Source of the DNA: F1-120-MAGs238 sp964484185 | Lineage (GTDB): Bacteria; Planctomycetota; Phycisphaerae; Phycisphaerales; UBA1924 | Assembly (NCBI GenBank): GCA_964484185.1 | Contig: CAZAEQ010000009.1 | Span: forward strand, 1 to 64,000 | Direction: 5' to 3' | Length of the DNA: 64,000 nt | Shown: piece after piece, positions 1 through 7,725 of the stretch | Position numbering within the stretch: position 1 is the stretch's first letter | Layout: each line of letters opens with the position of its first letter | Notes under the pieces: generated by a model | The model's database searches: none | Seen by the model: the letters and a program-made list of their open reading frames with translations, nothing else | What the model was told of the DNA's origin: nothing | Translations under genes and position numbers: made by a program

Positions 1-682
1 GTTCAAAGACTGGGGCTACGAGCTCGCCGTCAAGAACTTCCGCAACGATGTCGTCACCGAGCGCGAGTCCTGGATTCTGGGCAACAAGGAAGCCAAGAGC
101 GACCTCTCCGCCGAAGCCAACGCCAAGCAGATTGATCCCGGCTACGACATGATGACGCCCGACCAAAAGGCCAAGATCGTCAAGGAAGTCGAAGCCGTCC
201 TCACCTCCATCTGGGCCACACACGGCGGCGGCAAGTGGAAATCCAAGCTCATGATCAAGGACTCCATCGCCGACATCACCTTGCAGCAGGTCCTCACCCG
301 CCCCAAGGATTTCGATGTCATCGCCACACTCAACCTCAACGGCGATTACCTCTCCGATGCCCTCGCAGCCCAGATCGGCGGCATCGGCATCGCCCCGGGG
401 GCGAATATCAACTACGTCACCGGCCACGCGATCTTCGAAGCCACGCACGGCACGGCTCCCAAGTACGCCAATCTCGATCAGGTCAACCCCGGCTCAGTCA
501 TCTTGTCGGGCGAAATGATGCTGCGTTACATGGGCTGGGCGGAAGCGGCCGACCTCATCATCAAGGGCATGGACGGCGCGATCGCGGCCAAGACTGTGAC
601 GTATGACTTCCATCGCATGATGGAGGGGGCGACGAAGCTGAAGTGTTCAGAGTTTGGTGATGCCATCATCAAACATATGTGA
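1..682 (+). CDS. icd: Isocitrate dehydrogenase (NADP+), C-terminal part
   Basis: This is the 3' part of a gene that begins before the window; the reading frame is open from base 2. The product catalyses oxidative decarboxylation of isocitrate to 2-oxoglutarate in the TCA cycle, in the cytoplasm. The visible part carries the substrate and cofactor motifs of the homodimeric NADP-dependent enzyme: NLNGDYLSDALAAQIGGIGI, then FEATHGTAPKYA and VNPGSVILSGEMMLRYMGW, closely matching the E. coli Icd family. An insert-like Lys-rich stretch (around EANAKQIDPGYDMMTPDQ) precedes the VKEV helix and is unlike E. coli. The stop is TGA at 680-682. No terminator was recognised directly behind it. Confidence 0.95.
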   Translation, partial: FKDWGYELAVKNFRNDVVTERESWILGNKEAKSDLSAEANAKQIDPGYDMMTPDQKAKIVKEVEAVLTSIWATHGGGKWKSKLMIKDSIADITLQQVLTRPKDFDVIATLNLNGDYLSDALAAQIGGIGIAPGANINYVTGHAIFEATHGTAPKYANLDQVNPGSVILSGEMMLRYMGWAEAADLIIKGMDGAIAAKTVTYDFHRMMEGATKLKCSEFGDAIIKHM

Positions 683-1130
683 TACTTCGCTTCGCGACCC
701 AAGCACGCAAGACCACCGAGTCCCGACCTTCAGGGAGTGGGTTGCCTCTTGCATTGCCCGTACTATCCCCGGCAGCCCGCAAGGCAACGGCCCGGTGAGA
801 GTCCGGGTAGGCATGGCAACATGTCGGGTGCCGGAAAACCGGCAATCTTGCGGCTGTGTTTTTGTCGCGCTCCTCACTACAGGGCCTTCGGCTCTGAGTC
901 TTGGTACCCAGCACCGCAGACGGAAGAGGTTCTTAACATCAGAGGTACACGATTGAAAGGATGATTAGCTCCGACCGCGGGAGAGCGAATCCCTGAGTTA
1001 CGATGGGCCGCGTATGGTTTGGTGAAGTGAGCACCAAGCACGCTCAGTTCCTTCGCTATATCGTTTAGACGAACTTGACACTTTTCCAAATATGGGCCCG
1101 CCTTGGTGCCCGCCTAGATGGGAGCCTCCA
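683..1130. other. Non-coding stretch with consecutive hairpins
   Basis: No convincing gene lies here. Three short hairpins follow each other on the + strand: 791-807 (CCCGG/CCGGG around a TGAGAGT loop), 811-824 (GCATG/CATGT closed by a GCAA tetraloop) and 829-844 (TGCCGG/CCGGCA around AAAA). A further stem at 1018-1039 pairs TTGGTG with CACCAA. The GGTGAGAGTCC core and the GNRA loop recall domain I of group IIC introns. No reverse transcriptase and no clear domain V were found, so this is at most a remnant or another structured RNA. The promoter of the following ATPase gene must also lie here. Confidence 0.35.
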
Positions 1131-2567
1131 ATGGTCATCGATCTCGCGGACCAAAGCCTCTTTGGAAACGACAATGCAGAAGATGAAGACAGTCAGGTCC
1201 TCGCCTCATACTTCTACAGCCGACCAGAGTTCCTACATCTAAGCGACCCTAGTAGTCCACTTGCCATCGTCAGGGCCTACAAAGGGGAGGGAAAATCCGC
1301 GTTACTCCGAATGCTCCGGATTTCGTTAGAGGAGGCCGCCTCAGACGGACAGCTCATTCTCATCGAGTCTCCCGCGCCCGACATCGCTCCGAACGTAGAT
1401 GGCGACGACCCCACATTGTGGTTTCAAGCATGGAAGCGTGTTCTCTCAAAGCGCATAGTTGCTGAAATTGGCCGAGGTATAGGTTTCGCTGCTACAGATG
1501 ATGCGAGCCTAATGGTGGAGGAAGCAATCGATCAGGGACACGCGGGTCGCGATTTTGTCGCATTCATCGGCAACCGTCTTAAAACAAAGGGTCAATTACT
1601 TACAGAAGTCAAGCCTCGTCTCAATAGCCCTGAAATGCTTCTCAGACGCTGGCAGAGAGATGGCCCTCCGATCTGGCTCCTGCTAGACGATATCGATCTC
1701 AACTATCAGAGCAAGCAAAGGGACAGGTGCCGGGTCGGACAGTTCTTTATCGCGTGTCGGTCTCTTGCGCACAGCATCAAGGGGCTTCGAATTAGGTCAA
1801 GCATCCGCCCCATGGTCTGGGCTAACGCTCGAATGTATTTTGCGGATTTGAACAAGCTTGAACAATACACTCGCCCCCTAAATTGGAATGAGGATGATCT
1901 CCGGGGCCTTATTGCGAAGCGCGTGATCGGCTACCTAAATCGAAGAGGTCAGTTGCCGCCCGCCACAACTGGTGTGCAGACCCTGGACGAACGGCAGCTT
2001 GTCGCCCTCTTGTTCGAAGACCCCATGCTTTGGAACCAAATGCCCAGAGCTCCCGAGATTCCGCTCACAACCATGTCGTGGAACCGCCCCCGCTGGCTCG
2101 TTGAACTGTGCAAGGAGGCTGCGAGACGCGCCGTTGTAAATAGGCATGAGAGGATTACTCTCAGGGACCTCGAAAATGTACTGCCAGAATTTGGGACCAA
2201 GCGCTTCCTCGACACCGTCGGGGAATTCCGCGTTCGAAGTCCTCAGGTAAATCACCTGATGTCAGCCTTTGCGGATGGCCCTGCCCTTCTGACCACGGAG
2301 TCGCTCCTCAAGTTTGCTGAGCAGCATCTCGTGCCGATCGCTCCCGTTATCGACGGCGAAAGCGTCAAAGATCCGCTCAAAATCTGTGCCTTTCTCTACG
2401 AAATAGGCTTCATAACGGCCAGGGAAGACTCGGGTAACGGCTACCGGCATCTTCGATATGCCGAAAAACCGATGCTGTTGGCAAGTCGTAGCGATATTGA
2501 CAAAGGCTACCGTTGGGAGCTTCACCTCACATTCCGCAAATACCTGCACTTACGTGGGAGCGAATAG
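1131..2567 (+). CDS. P-loop ATPase, Sll1717-like
   Basis: The 478-residue protein has a P-loop near residue 50 (YKGEGKSALLRML) and a Walker B strand near 180-188 (PIWLLLDDIDLNY), the layout of Sll1717-type KAP/STAND-like P-loop ATPases. The C-terminal half looks like winged-helix or sensor regions (RPRWLVELCKEAARRAV, then FLYEIGFITAR). The start at ATG 1131 is preferred over the upstream ATG at 1092 because GGGAG lies about eight bases before it. Neighbours are two small minus-strand genes and a SIR2-like gene. ATPases of this class often sit in defence or regulatory islands, but a role here is inference. Codon use looks less GC-rich than in the housekeeping genes, which suggests transfer. 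Confidence 0.75.
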   Translation: MVIDLADQSLFGNDNAEDEDSQVLASYFYSRPEFLHLSDPSSPLAIVRAYKGEGKSALLRMLRISLEEAASDGQLILIESPAPDIAPNVDGDDPTLWFQAWKRVLSKRIVAEIGRGIGFAATDDASLMVEEAIDQGHAGRDFVAFIGNRLKTKGQLLTEVKPRLNSPEMLLRRWQRDGPPIWLLLDDIDLNYQSKQRDRCRVGQFFIACRSLAHSIKGLRIRSSIRPMVWANARMYFADLNKLEQYTRPLNWNEDDLRGLIAKRVIGYLNRRGQLPPATTGVQTLDERQLVALLFEDPMLWNQMPRAPEIPLTTMSWNRPRWLVELCKEAARRAVVNRHERITLRDLENVLPEFGTKRFLDTVGEFRVRSPQVNHLMSAFADGPALLTTESLLKFAEQHLVPIAPVIDGESVKDPLKICAFLYEIGFITAREDSGNGYRHLRYAEKPMLLASRSDIDKGYRWELHLTFRKYLHLRGSE

Positions 2568-2608
2568 AGCGACCTTATCCTTTTAATGACCCGATGCGCT
2601 CGAGAGGG

Positions 2609-2848
2609 TCAACGACGTTGGTTCCGACCCTGACGAGTTGGTATCTGACGCTCAGCGCCAAAAAAAAACCGCCATGCTATCAATGTGCCGCCGAGTGCGG
2701 CGAGAAGCCCCGCAGTCCAAGCCTTCCAGGATGGGTCATAGCCGAAGAACGTTGCACAGGTAAAGCAAAGAAGTGGAAGTGGTAGAGGCACTGATAGCAC
2801 GCAGCGCAACCACAACGGCATGAGAAACGTTGGTTGTGAGAGTGGCAT
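2609..2848 (-). CDS. Small membrane protein, unknown function
   Basis: The 79-residue protein has two likely membrane segments, about residues 12-34 and 43-62 (WTAGLLAALGGTLIAWRFFF), and a basic C-terminal tail (RQGRNQRR). No family was recognised. The start is well supported: AAGGAGGGGG lies eight bases upstream of ATG 2848 and overlaps the end of the preceding gene, which stops only three bases before this start. The two genes are thus co-transcribed and probably translationally coupled. Between a P-loop ATPase and a SIR2-like gene, a small membrane protein could be a membrane partner or effector, but nothing in the sequence proves this. Confidence 0.6.
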   Translation of the reverse strand: MPLSQPTFLMPLWLRCVLSVPLPLPLLCFTCATFFGYDPSWKAWTAGLLAALGGTLIAWRFFFGAERQIPTRQGRNQRR

Positions 2849-2851
2849 AGA

Positions 2852-3307
2852 TTACGCCCCCTCCTTGATCCCCAACGACTTAGCTAGGTCATCGTACGCT
2901 TGGGCGGCCTGTTTCGCCCTTTGCACAAGGTCGGCCTGAGCCTTCGCCATAGCGGGCAGGACTTGATCGAAGTGCCGCACCGCCCAAAGCTTTTCCTCCA
3001 ACGTCGCGTCACGCAGGGCTCGTACTTCGCCATAATGGTCGAACCGCGCGTCGTATGTGTAGATAAAGAACGACCACCCCTTTCCGTCCTTGCGGAAAGT
3101 CAGATTGGTATACTCGTCCAACTCAGCGTCGGTACAAACCTCAACCGTCGCCTGGACTCGGCCCGGAATGGTGTTGAGCCAAGCCTCAAAAGACTTGATC
3201 CTCTCGGCAATCTCAGTGCCTACCGATCGCACGTCAATTGCGCCGACTTCTAATTGTTTTAGGATTTCTGCTTCGCTCTTAGCAACGTCGCTATCTCTGG
3301 ATGCCAT
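2852..3307 (-). CDS. Hypothetical helical protein
   Basis: The 151-residue soluble protein has no signal peptide or membrane segment. It has a helical N-terminus (SEAEILKQLEVGAIDVRS), a central mixed region with aromatic residues (GWSFFIYTYDARFDHYGEVR) and a long Ala/Gln-rich C-terminal helix (AKAQADLVQRAKQAAQAYDD) that could form a coiled coil. I do not recognise the family. ATG 3307 was chosen over the upstream ATG at 3367 because GAGGAG lies eight bases before it. It is the first gene of a two-gene minus-strand unit with the small membrane protein, transcribed divergently from the SIR2-like gene. Confidence 0.65.
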   Translation of the reverse strand: MASRDSDVAKSEAEILKQLEVGAIDVRSVGTEIAERIKSFEAWLNTIPGRVQATVEVCTDAELDEYTNLTFRKDGKGWSFFIYTYDARFDHYGEVRALRDATLEEKLWAVRHFDQVLPAMAKAQADLVQRAKQAAQAYDDLAKSLGIKEGA

Positions 3308-3518
3308 AAGAATCTCCTCGGCGGGAGCCGATTGTGACCCGGTTGCCTTGGCCTTTGAAGCCTGCAACCGCCTCGAAAATCAACACACTGTGCTTTCCGG
3401 GAGGACCGCTCCTCGGACCGCAACCGCAATGTGTCTTCGCGATAATCATAGGACGCACCTGGAATTGTCAAGACCTGTCATCTAAAAATCTTGAGCAAAA
3501 TCCAATATATGGTTCGCA

Positions 3519-4511
3519 ATGATCACGACCCCGACAGTTTTCATCCTTGGAGCTGGCGCATCCATCCCATATGGATTCCCCTCCGGACGCGCCCTCCGAG
3601 ACAACCTGGTCAACTGGAAGGACATCTCGCTATCAAAGGGCGGTCCCTTCCACGACAGGTCGGCAACCCTGGAGTTCAGCCAGGCGCTCGGGCGATCCAA
3701 GATCGATTCCATTGATGCATTCCTGCAGGAGCGTCATGAACGGTTTCTGCAGGTTGGTAAATACTGCGTTGCTGGTGCGCTCACCGCCTTAGAGATTCCG
3801 TCTCACTGCAATCCGGCAGACGAGGACTGGATACAGGCTCTGTGGGAAATAATGCGCCGCGGATCGAACCGCGAAATCTCAAAAAATAAGATTGCTTTCA
3901 TCTCATACAACTACGACCGAAGCCTGGAGCATTGCCTAACTGAGGCTATGACGCATTCCTTCGGAGTCAGTCGTCAGGCCGCATGGCAAGAGTTGCGAAA
4001 GATACCCATCGTTCATCCCCACGGCGTGCTCGCACCCTACCTCCCATATCCAGAGGCGTGGGATCAGCTGGACGGAGAGTCAAAGCGCCGACTAGCGACA
4101 AATCCAGGTGAGGGGCGATTCTACTTTCCGTCTCATGAATCTAACCTGGCTACCTGCTTGGCCGCCGAGCACCTTAATCTATATTGGGAGAAACGAACAA
4201 CCGATCCATCGCCTCAAGCTACCATGAAAACGCTGCTTTCCACTGCGACTAGAGTGGTTTTCCTAGGGTTCGGGTTTCTCGACGCGAATATGGAACATCT
4301 TCAGGGCATGCTTCCGCCGGTAACCCGCTGCGAGTTTTTCGGCACCCGAAAAGGGCTTAGCGAGATTAGGACTCGCAAGATACGGCAATCGGTTCAAGGT
4401 TTGTCGCTCCAAGATCGGTTCGTAGAAAAGAACTGTTACGAACTTCTGCACAATTACGTGGACCTTGAGTCCCCTGCCAAACCCGTGCGGTCATTCCTTG
4501 CCCAGACCTAG
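3519..4511 (+). CDS. SIR2-like NAD-binding domain protein
   Basis: The 330-residue protein has the hallmarks of the SIR2-like (SIR2_2) family. The N-terminal dinucleotide-binding loop is FILGAGASIPYGFPSG (residues 8-23), followed by SIDAFL (64-69), ISYNYDRSLE (128-137) with the conserved Asn and Asp, HPHG (166-169) and a late FLGFGFLDANM strand (248-258). It lacks the zinc-binding cysteines of deacetylase sirtuins. Proteins of this kind in bacterial defence systems hydrolyse NAD+ during abortive infection; that role is known for relatives and only inferred here. No separate sensor domain is fused, so a partner, possibly the nearby ATPase, would be expected. The array of phased palindromes begins about 40 bp after the stop. 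Confidence 0.85.
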   Translation: MITTPTVFILGAGASIPYGFPSGRALRDNLVNWKDISLSKGGPFHDRSATLEFSQALGRSKIDSIDAFLQERHERFLQVGKYCVAGALTALEIPSHCNPADEDWIQALWEIMRRGSNREISKNKIAFISYNYDRSLEHCLTEAMTHSFGVSRQAAWQELRKIPIVHPHGVLAPYLPYPEAWDQLDGESKRRLATNPGEGRFYFPSHESNLATCLAAEHLNLYWEKRTTDPSPQATMKTLLSTATRVVFLGFGFLDANMEHLQGMLPPVTRCEFFGTRKGLSEIRTRKIRQSVQGLSLQDRFVEKNCYELLHNYVDLESPAKPVRSFLAQT

Positions 4512-4727
4512 CACAAAGCGCACCGGCAGCGGCTCACACAGTTCCTCCCGACCACTACCCGGTAAAGCAGATTTACTGCCCAGTAATTGAGTTCTACTAG
4601 CCAGTATTCGAGTTCTACTGGCTAGTACAGCCGCATTACTAGCCAGTAGAGTCAATTCACTGGCCAGTAAAATGAATTTACTACGCAGTAAACCAATTCC
4701 AACGCGAAGTAGAATCCAAAAAACCAA
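4491..4727 (-). CDS. Possible heptad-repeat small protein across the palindrome array
   Basis: A 78-codon frame opposite the palindrome array reads as a run of 7-residue units: LLRSKFI, LLASELT, LLASNAA, VLASRTR, ILASRTQ, LLGSKSA. Leucine at the first two positions and Ser at the fourth would make an amphipathic coiled coil. The frame overlaps the last 21 bases of the SIR2-like gene and has no obvious ribosome-binding site. Because the 21-bp DNA repeat automatically produces a heptad in this frame, coding is uncertain. Against pure chance is that the frame stays open through all eight units while they vary. Confidence 0.25.
   Translation of the reverse strand: MVFWILLRVGIGLLRSKFILLASELTLLASNAAVLASRTRILASRTQLLGSKSALPGSGREELCEPLPVRFVLGLGKE
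4553..4711. repeat. Array of 12-bp palindromes at an exact 21-bp period
   Basis: Units begin at 4553, 4574, 4595, 4616, 4637, 4658, 4679 and 4700, each exactly 21 bp apart. The core consensus is TACTRGCCAGTA; the ideal form TACTGGCCAGTA is a perfect palindrome. The best units are 4595-4606, 4616-4627, 4637-4648 and 4658-4669; the outer units are decayed. Spacers of nine bases share AT-rich words (ATTGAGTTC, TTCGAGTTC, GAGTCAATT). A period of 21 bp is two helical turns, so all palindromes would face the same side. Read on the minus strand the same bases encode heptads LLASxxx. DNA-binding array and coding repeat are both possible. Confidence 0.85.
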
Positions 4728-4960
4728 CGTCCAACCCAGTTATTCGAATACCGCGACAGGTTGACCCCAAACCCCGCCGCGCAGCGGCGATCACCCGCTC
4801 GGGTAGAACACCCTATTCCCCACTTATTCCGGGCATCCTGCGCAGAAACCGTTTACAACGCCCGTTCGGGCATTTTTGGGTATATTTGAGCTATGTATAG
4901 TTTGAACGAAATGTAGCGATTGTTATGTATTTTTGCTGAACCCGCGCAGCGGAGAACCCG

Positions 4961-5038
4961 ATGCCCTACAACAATCGCGGCATCGCCGCAGAAAGAAAAG
5001 ATTTCTATGGCAAACATTCCTCCACAGCCCAAGATTGA
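4961..5038 (+). CDS. Possible 25-residue small protein
   Basis: The frame begins MPYNNRGIAAERKDFYGK and ends at TGA 5036-5038. GGAG lies seven bases upstream of the ATG, and AT-rich promoter-like sequence lies 30-90 bases before that. The composition (charged, no membrane segment) is protein-like. No family was recognised and the length is too short for certainty. A hairpin terminator follows about 90 bases downstream. Confidence 0.25.
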   Translation: MPYNNRGIAAERKDFYGKHSSTAQD

Positions 5039-5129
5039 CCAGAGCATCTGAACCGCTGTTTATCCCGGAATGTTCAAATCCGCTGCCCCGCACAGCGCAC
5101 TCGGCATCAATCAAGCTCACATCAAACAA

Positions 5130-5160
5130 GGCCCCGGATCCACATCCGGGGCCTCTTCTT
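5130..5160. terminator. Rho-independent terminator hairpin
   Basis: A perfect 10-bp stem, GGCCCCGGAT with ATCCGGGGCC, closes a CCAC loop (5130-5153). On the + strand it is followed by TCTTCTTTCT; on the minus strand by TTGTTTGATG. It could end a short + transcript containing the small frame at 4961, or the remnant minus-strand frame that stops at 5183. Confidence 0.7.
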
Positions 5161-5510
5161 TCTCGCAAAGGCATGCAAAGCTCTATTTGTTCCCAGGCTT
5201 GGGTGCACCGCCACCCTTATCGCCGCCCTCATCACCACCACCGCCCGCAGCCTCAGCAGCGCAGGCGCGGCCGCTATCGCTGCTATTCGCGCCAAGGCTG
5301 ATGCCAGCGCGGACCCTGATGCTGTGTACTCTCTGGCACAGATTCCGCCCAACCCCAGGGGATCAGGGGATCAAGCATTTTCGTGATTCCCTGACAATCC
5401 GTTGATCCCCTGCCCCTTCTGACTCCATCGCCGTGCTCCCCAGCTGGCATTGCATTCATTTCTTCAATTTGTTATACTTGCGCACGCTGCCTTCTTCCAA
5501 TGGAGATGCC

Positions 5511-6977
5511 ATGGCCACCTCTCGAATCATCTTGTCACTACTCTCTTTGTTGCTCGCCGCTCCCGCCCTCGCCCAGTCTGTCTGCGGCATCAACTTCAGG
5601 CCCGGCGCACTCGTCTCCACCCAGACCAATCCCCGCGCTGTCATCGTCGCGGATTTCAATGGCGACGGCTTCAACGATGTGGTCACCACATCCGTCACTT
5701 CCAACCAACTCATCTTCGCGCCCGGCACGGGCCTGGGCACATTCGGCCCTCAGGTCATCACCCCGCTCTCCATCTCCGGTCCGGCTGCACTTCTCGCCGC
5801 GGATTTTAACGGAGATGGGCTTCTTGATCTCGCGGTCTGCGGCCCGGGAAGCATTCTCGTCTCAATTCTCTTTGGCAACGGAGCGGGTGGTTTCACTCTC
5901 AGCCAGAACATCACTGTCGCTGCCGGCCCCGTTTCTCTCTGCTCCGCGGATTTCAACAACGATGGCTTCCGGGATCTCGTCTGCGCCAACTCTGTCAGCA
6001 ACAGCCTTTCCATGATCCGCGGCACGGCCAGCGGCGTCTTTAACCCCGCTACCAGCATTGCGCTTGAACGCAGCAATCCAAGCGCTGTCGTCGCCGTCGA
6101 TTTCAGCCTCGATAACATCCCCGATGTCGTGGTCTCTTTCCAGCCCAGCGGCAGCGTCACGCTCATGCTGAGCGCTGGCGGGTCGCTCATCAGTCAGAAC
6201 ACATTGTCTACCGGTGGCAACCAGCCGGTCGCAATGGTCGCCGCGGATGTCAACCACGACAATCGCCTCGATCTCGCCATCGCACATCTGGGCGGCTCGC
6301 TCACCGCCATGCTCGCCAGTGGCACTACTTTCAACCCCGCGTTCACAATCGGCAACGGTGCCACCATGCGCGGCGTCGCCGCCGGCGATCTCAATAACGA
6401 TGGCAATATTGATCTAATCGGCGCTTCCGCCGGCGACAACACGATTCAGTGCTTCATCGGCAACGGCGCTGGCGGCTTCGCTGCTGGTACTCCGTTCACG
6501 AGCCCCTCGCCTTATGGCGTTGCCATCGCAAGGCTCGATGGCGATGCCTATCCCGACATCGTCGCGGCATCCTCAGGTGGTAATTCCACCAACGCCTATC
6601 TCTTCGACGCCTTTGTCACGCTCCCCGTGATTCAGACGCAGCCGATCCGAACCCATGTCATAACGGGGCAATCAACTGGCTTCAGTGTCGGGGTCACAGG
6701 CCAGAATCTCTCGTATCAATGGCGTCGCAACGGTTCAAACATTGTCAATGCCGCGCCGTTCTCCGGCGCCACGTCTGCGAATCTCACGATCAATCCTGCC
6801 GCTCTCTCGCAGGATCTCGATATCTTTGATGTCGTTGTGACCAATCCCTGCGGCTCCGTCACCTCGAGTGCCGTCGCCCTTGGCGTCCTGGATTGTCCCG
6901 CCGATTTCAATGGTGATGGAGAGGTCGACTTCTTCGACTATCTTGATTTCGTGGATGCGTACAGCATCGGGTGCTGA
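5511..6977 (+). CDS. Secreted VCBS/FG-GAP repeat protein with Ig-like domain and dockerin-like tag
   Basis: The 488-residue protein starts with a Sec signal peptide (about residues 1-22, ending ALAQS). About seven VCBS/FG-GAP repeats follow, each with a calcium-loop-like core such as ADFNGDGFNDVV, ADFNGDGLLDLA, ADFNNDGFRDLV and GDLNNDGNIDLI, forming a predicted beta-propeller. Next comes an Ig-like domain (LSYQWRRNGSNI, then DVVVTNPCG). The C-terminus is CPADFNGDGEVDFFDYLDF followed by VDAYSIGC, a single dockerin-like EF-hand loop flanked by cysteines. ATG 5511 is chosen because it has GGAG six bases upstream and opens the signal peptide. The likely role is extracellular or surface; ligand unknown. 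Confidence 0.85.
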   Translation: MATSRIILSLLSLLLAAPALAQSVCGINFRPGALVSTQTNPRAVIVADFNGDGFNDVVTTSVTSNQLIFAPGTGLGTFGPQVITPLSISGPAALLAADFNGDGLLDLAVCGPGSILVSILFGNGAGGFTLSQNITVAAGPVSLCSADFNNDGFRDLVCANSVSNSLSMIRGTASGVFNPATSIALERSNPSAVVAVDFSLDNIPDVVVSFQPSGSVTLMLSAGGSLISQNTLSTGGNQPVAMVAADVNHDNRLDLAIAHLGGSLTAMLASGTTFNPAFTIGNGATMRGVAAGDLNNDGNIDLIGASAGDNTIQCFIGNGAGGFAAGTPFTSPSPYGVAIARLDGDAYPDIVAASSGGNSTNAYLFDAFVTLPVIQTQPIRTHVITGQSTGFSVGVTGQNLSYQWRRNGSNIVNAAPFSGATSANLTINPAALSQDLDIFDVVVTNPCGSVTSSAVALGVLDCPADFNGDGEVDFFDYLDFVDAYSIGC

Positions 6978-7368
6978 ATGAACCCCTATGCCCATATCAA
7001 CCCGGCCGGTGTGTTTCCATTGAGTTTGCCTTAAGCACCCCCTGCGGGTGCTAGCTAATAGCCGTGGCGTGGCTCGGCACCCACGGACAAACGCCCCCAC
7101 CATTGTTGTTCTTCTCTTTCCAGCGCACCCCTCGTGGGTGCTCGTAATCCTCTCACATCGCCGACACCATCATCGTCACGAGATCACGATCACCCGCAAG
7201 GGGGTGAGGATCAAAACTCCCATCGCATCCGTGGGTGGCGGCCGCCCCATCAAAGCATGGTCCGCCCTTCACGCCACGGCTACTAACTACCACCCCAAGG
7301 GGGTGAAAGGCCGCACCGTCCCGCTGCCCCAAATCTGGGAATGACCACAACACAATCGCAATCTCGCC
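6978..7368. repeat. Intergenic cluster of CACCC/GGGTG hairpins
   Basis: No gene is seen. Four short inverted repeats of one type are scattered here: 7034-7052 (AGCACCCCCTGCGGGTGCT), 7125-7141 (GCACCCCTCGTGGGTGC), 7190-7207 (TCACCCGCAAGGGGGTGA) and 7291-7305 (CACCCCAAGGGGGTG). They share a CACCC arm, a variable 3-6 base loop and a GGGTG arm, like a dispersed REP-type element. They may also act as terminators between the convergent genes at each side. Confidence 0.6.
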
Positions 7369-7725
7369 TTAAGGCATCTTCTCTTTCTCACGGAGCGAAA
7401 TCATCACCCACTTCACCGCCGACATGATTCCCGCGTAGCGAAATTCCGGATCGCAGTACCGCTCGATCACGTAAAACGCGAAGTAATACGCGCGGCACAA
7501 ACACCACGCGCCGATACAGAAGACAAGCACGCTAGCCGCCGCATCTTTCAGCGAATTTTGCTTGATCGCCAGCAGTCCGGCCGACATCACTCCCGCAACA
7601 ACAAACAGCCCCGCCTTCAACGCCATCACACGCGGCGAAGTCAGATCACGCATGAGTTTCATATCAAATGGATACCGCTGAACCTCCGCCGCGGTTGCAG
7701 GTGGGTCAGCCGGCTCCCACCGCAC
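7369..7725 (-). CDS. Hypothetical membrane protein
   Basis: The 118-residue protein has two predicted membrane segments, about residues 39-56 (AGLFVVAGVMSAGLLAI) and 66-86 (ASVLVFCIGAWCLCRAYYFA), between basic and charged ends (C-terminus SLREKEKMP). No family was recognised. The GTG at 7725 has AGGGG six bases upstream; an ATG at 7662 is an alternative start that would keep both membrane segments. Confidence 0.6.
   Translation of the reverse strand: MRWEPADPPATAAEVQRYPFDMKLMRDLTSPRVMALKAGLFVVAGVMSAGLLAIKQNSLKDAAASVLVFCIGAWCLCRAYYFAFYVIERYCDPEFRYAGIMSAVKWVMISLREKEKMP

Larger units (their letters stand above)
4712..5510. other. Long intergenic stretch with possible small ORF and gene debris
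   Basis: About 800 bp hold no convincing full gene. AT-rich promoter-like sequence lies at 4870-4940. A 25-codon frame at 4961-5038 has GGAG seven bases before its ATG. A strong hairpin lies at 5130-5153. On the minus strand a frame without a start codon runs from 5362 to a stop at 5183 and ends in a Gly/Asp/Lys-rich tail (GGGGDEGGDKGGGAPKPGNK), as if a C-terminal gene fragment were left. An 11-bp inverted repeat CAGGGGATCAA/TTGATCCCCTG lies at 5364-5374 and 5402-5412, just before the next gene. Confidence 0.4.

Noticed and set aside
654..1089. Several 70-100-codon frames on both strands between icd and the ATPase gene
   Set aside because: All are Arg/Cys/Ser-rich shadow frames without ribosome-binding sites, and they cross the hairpins described.
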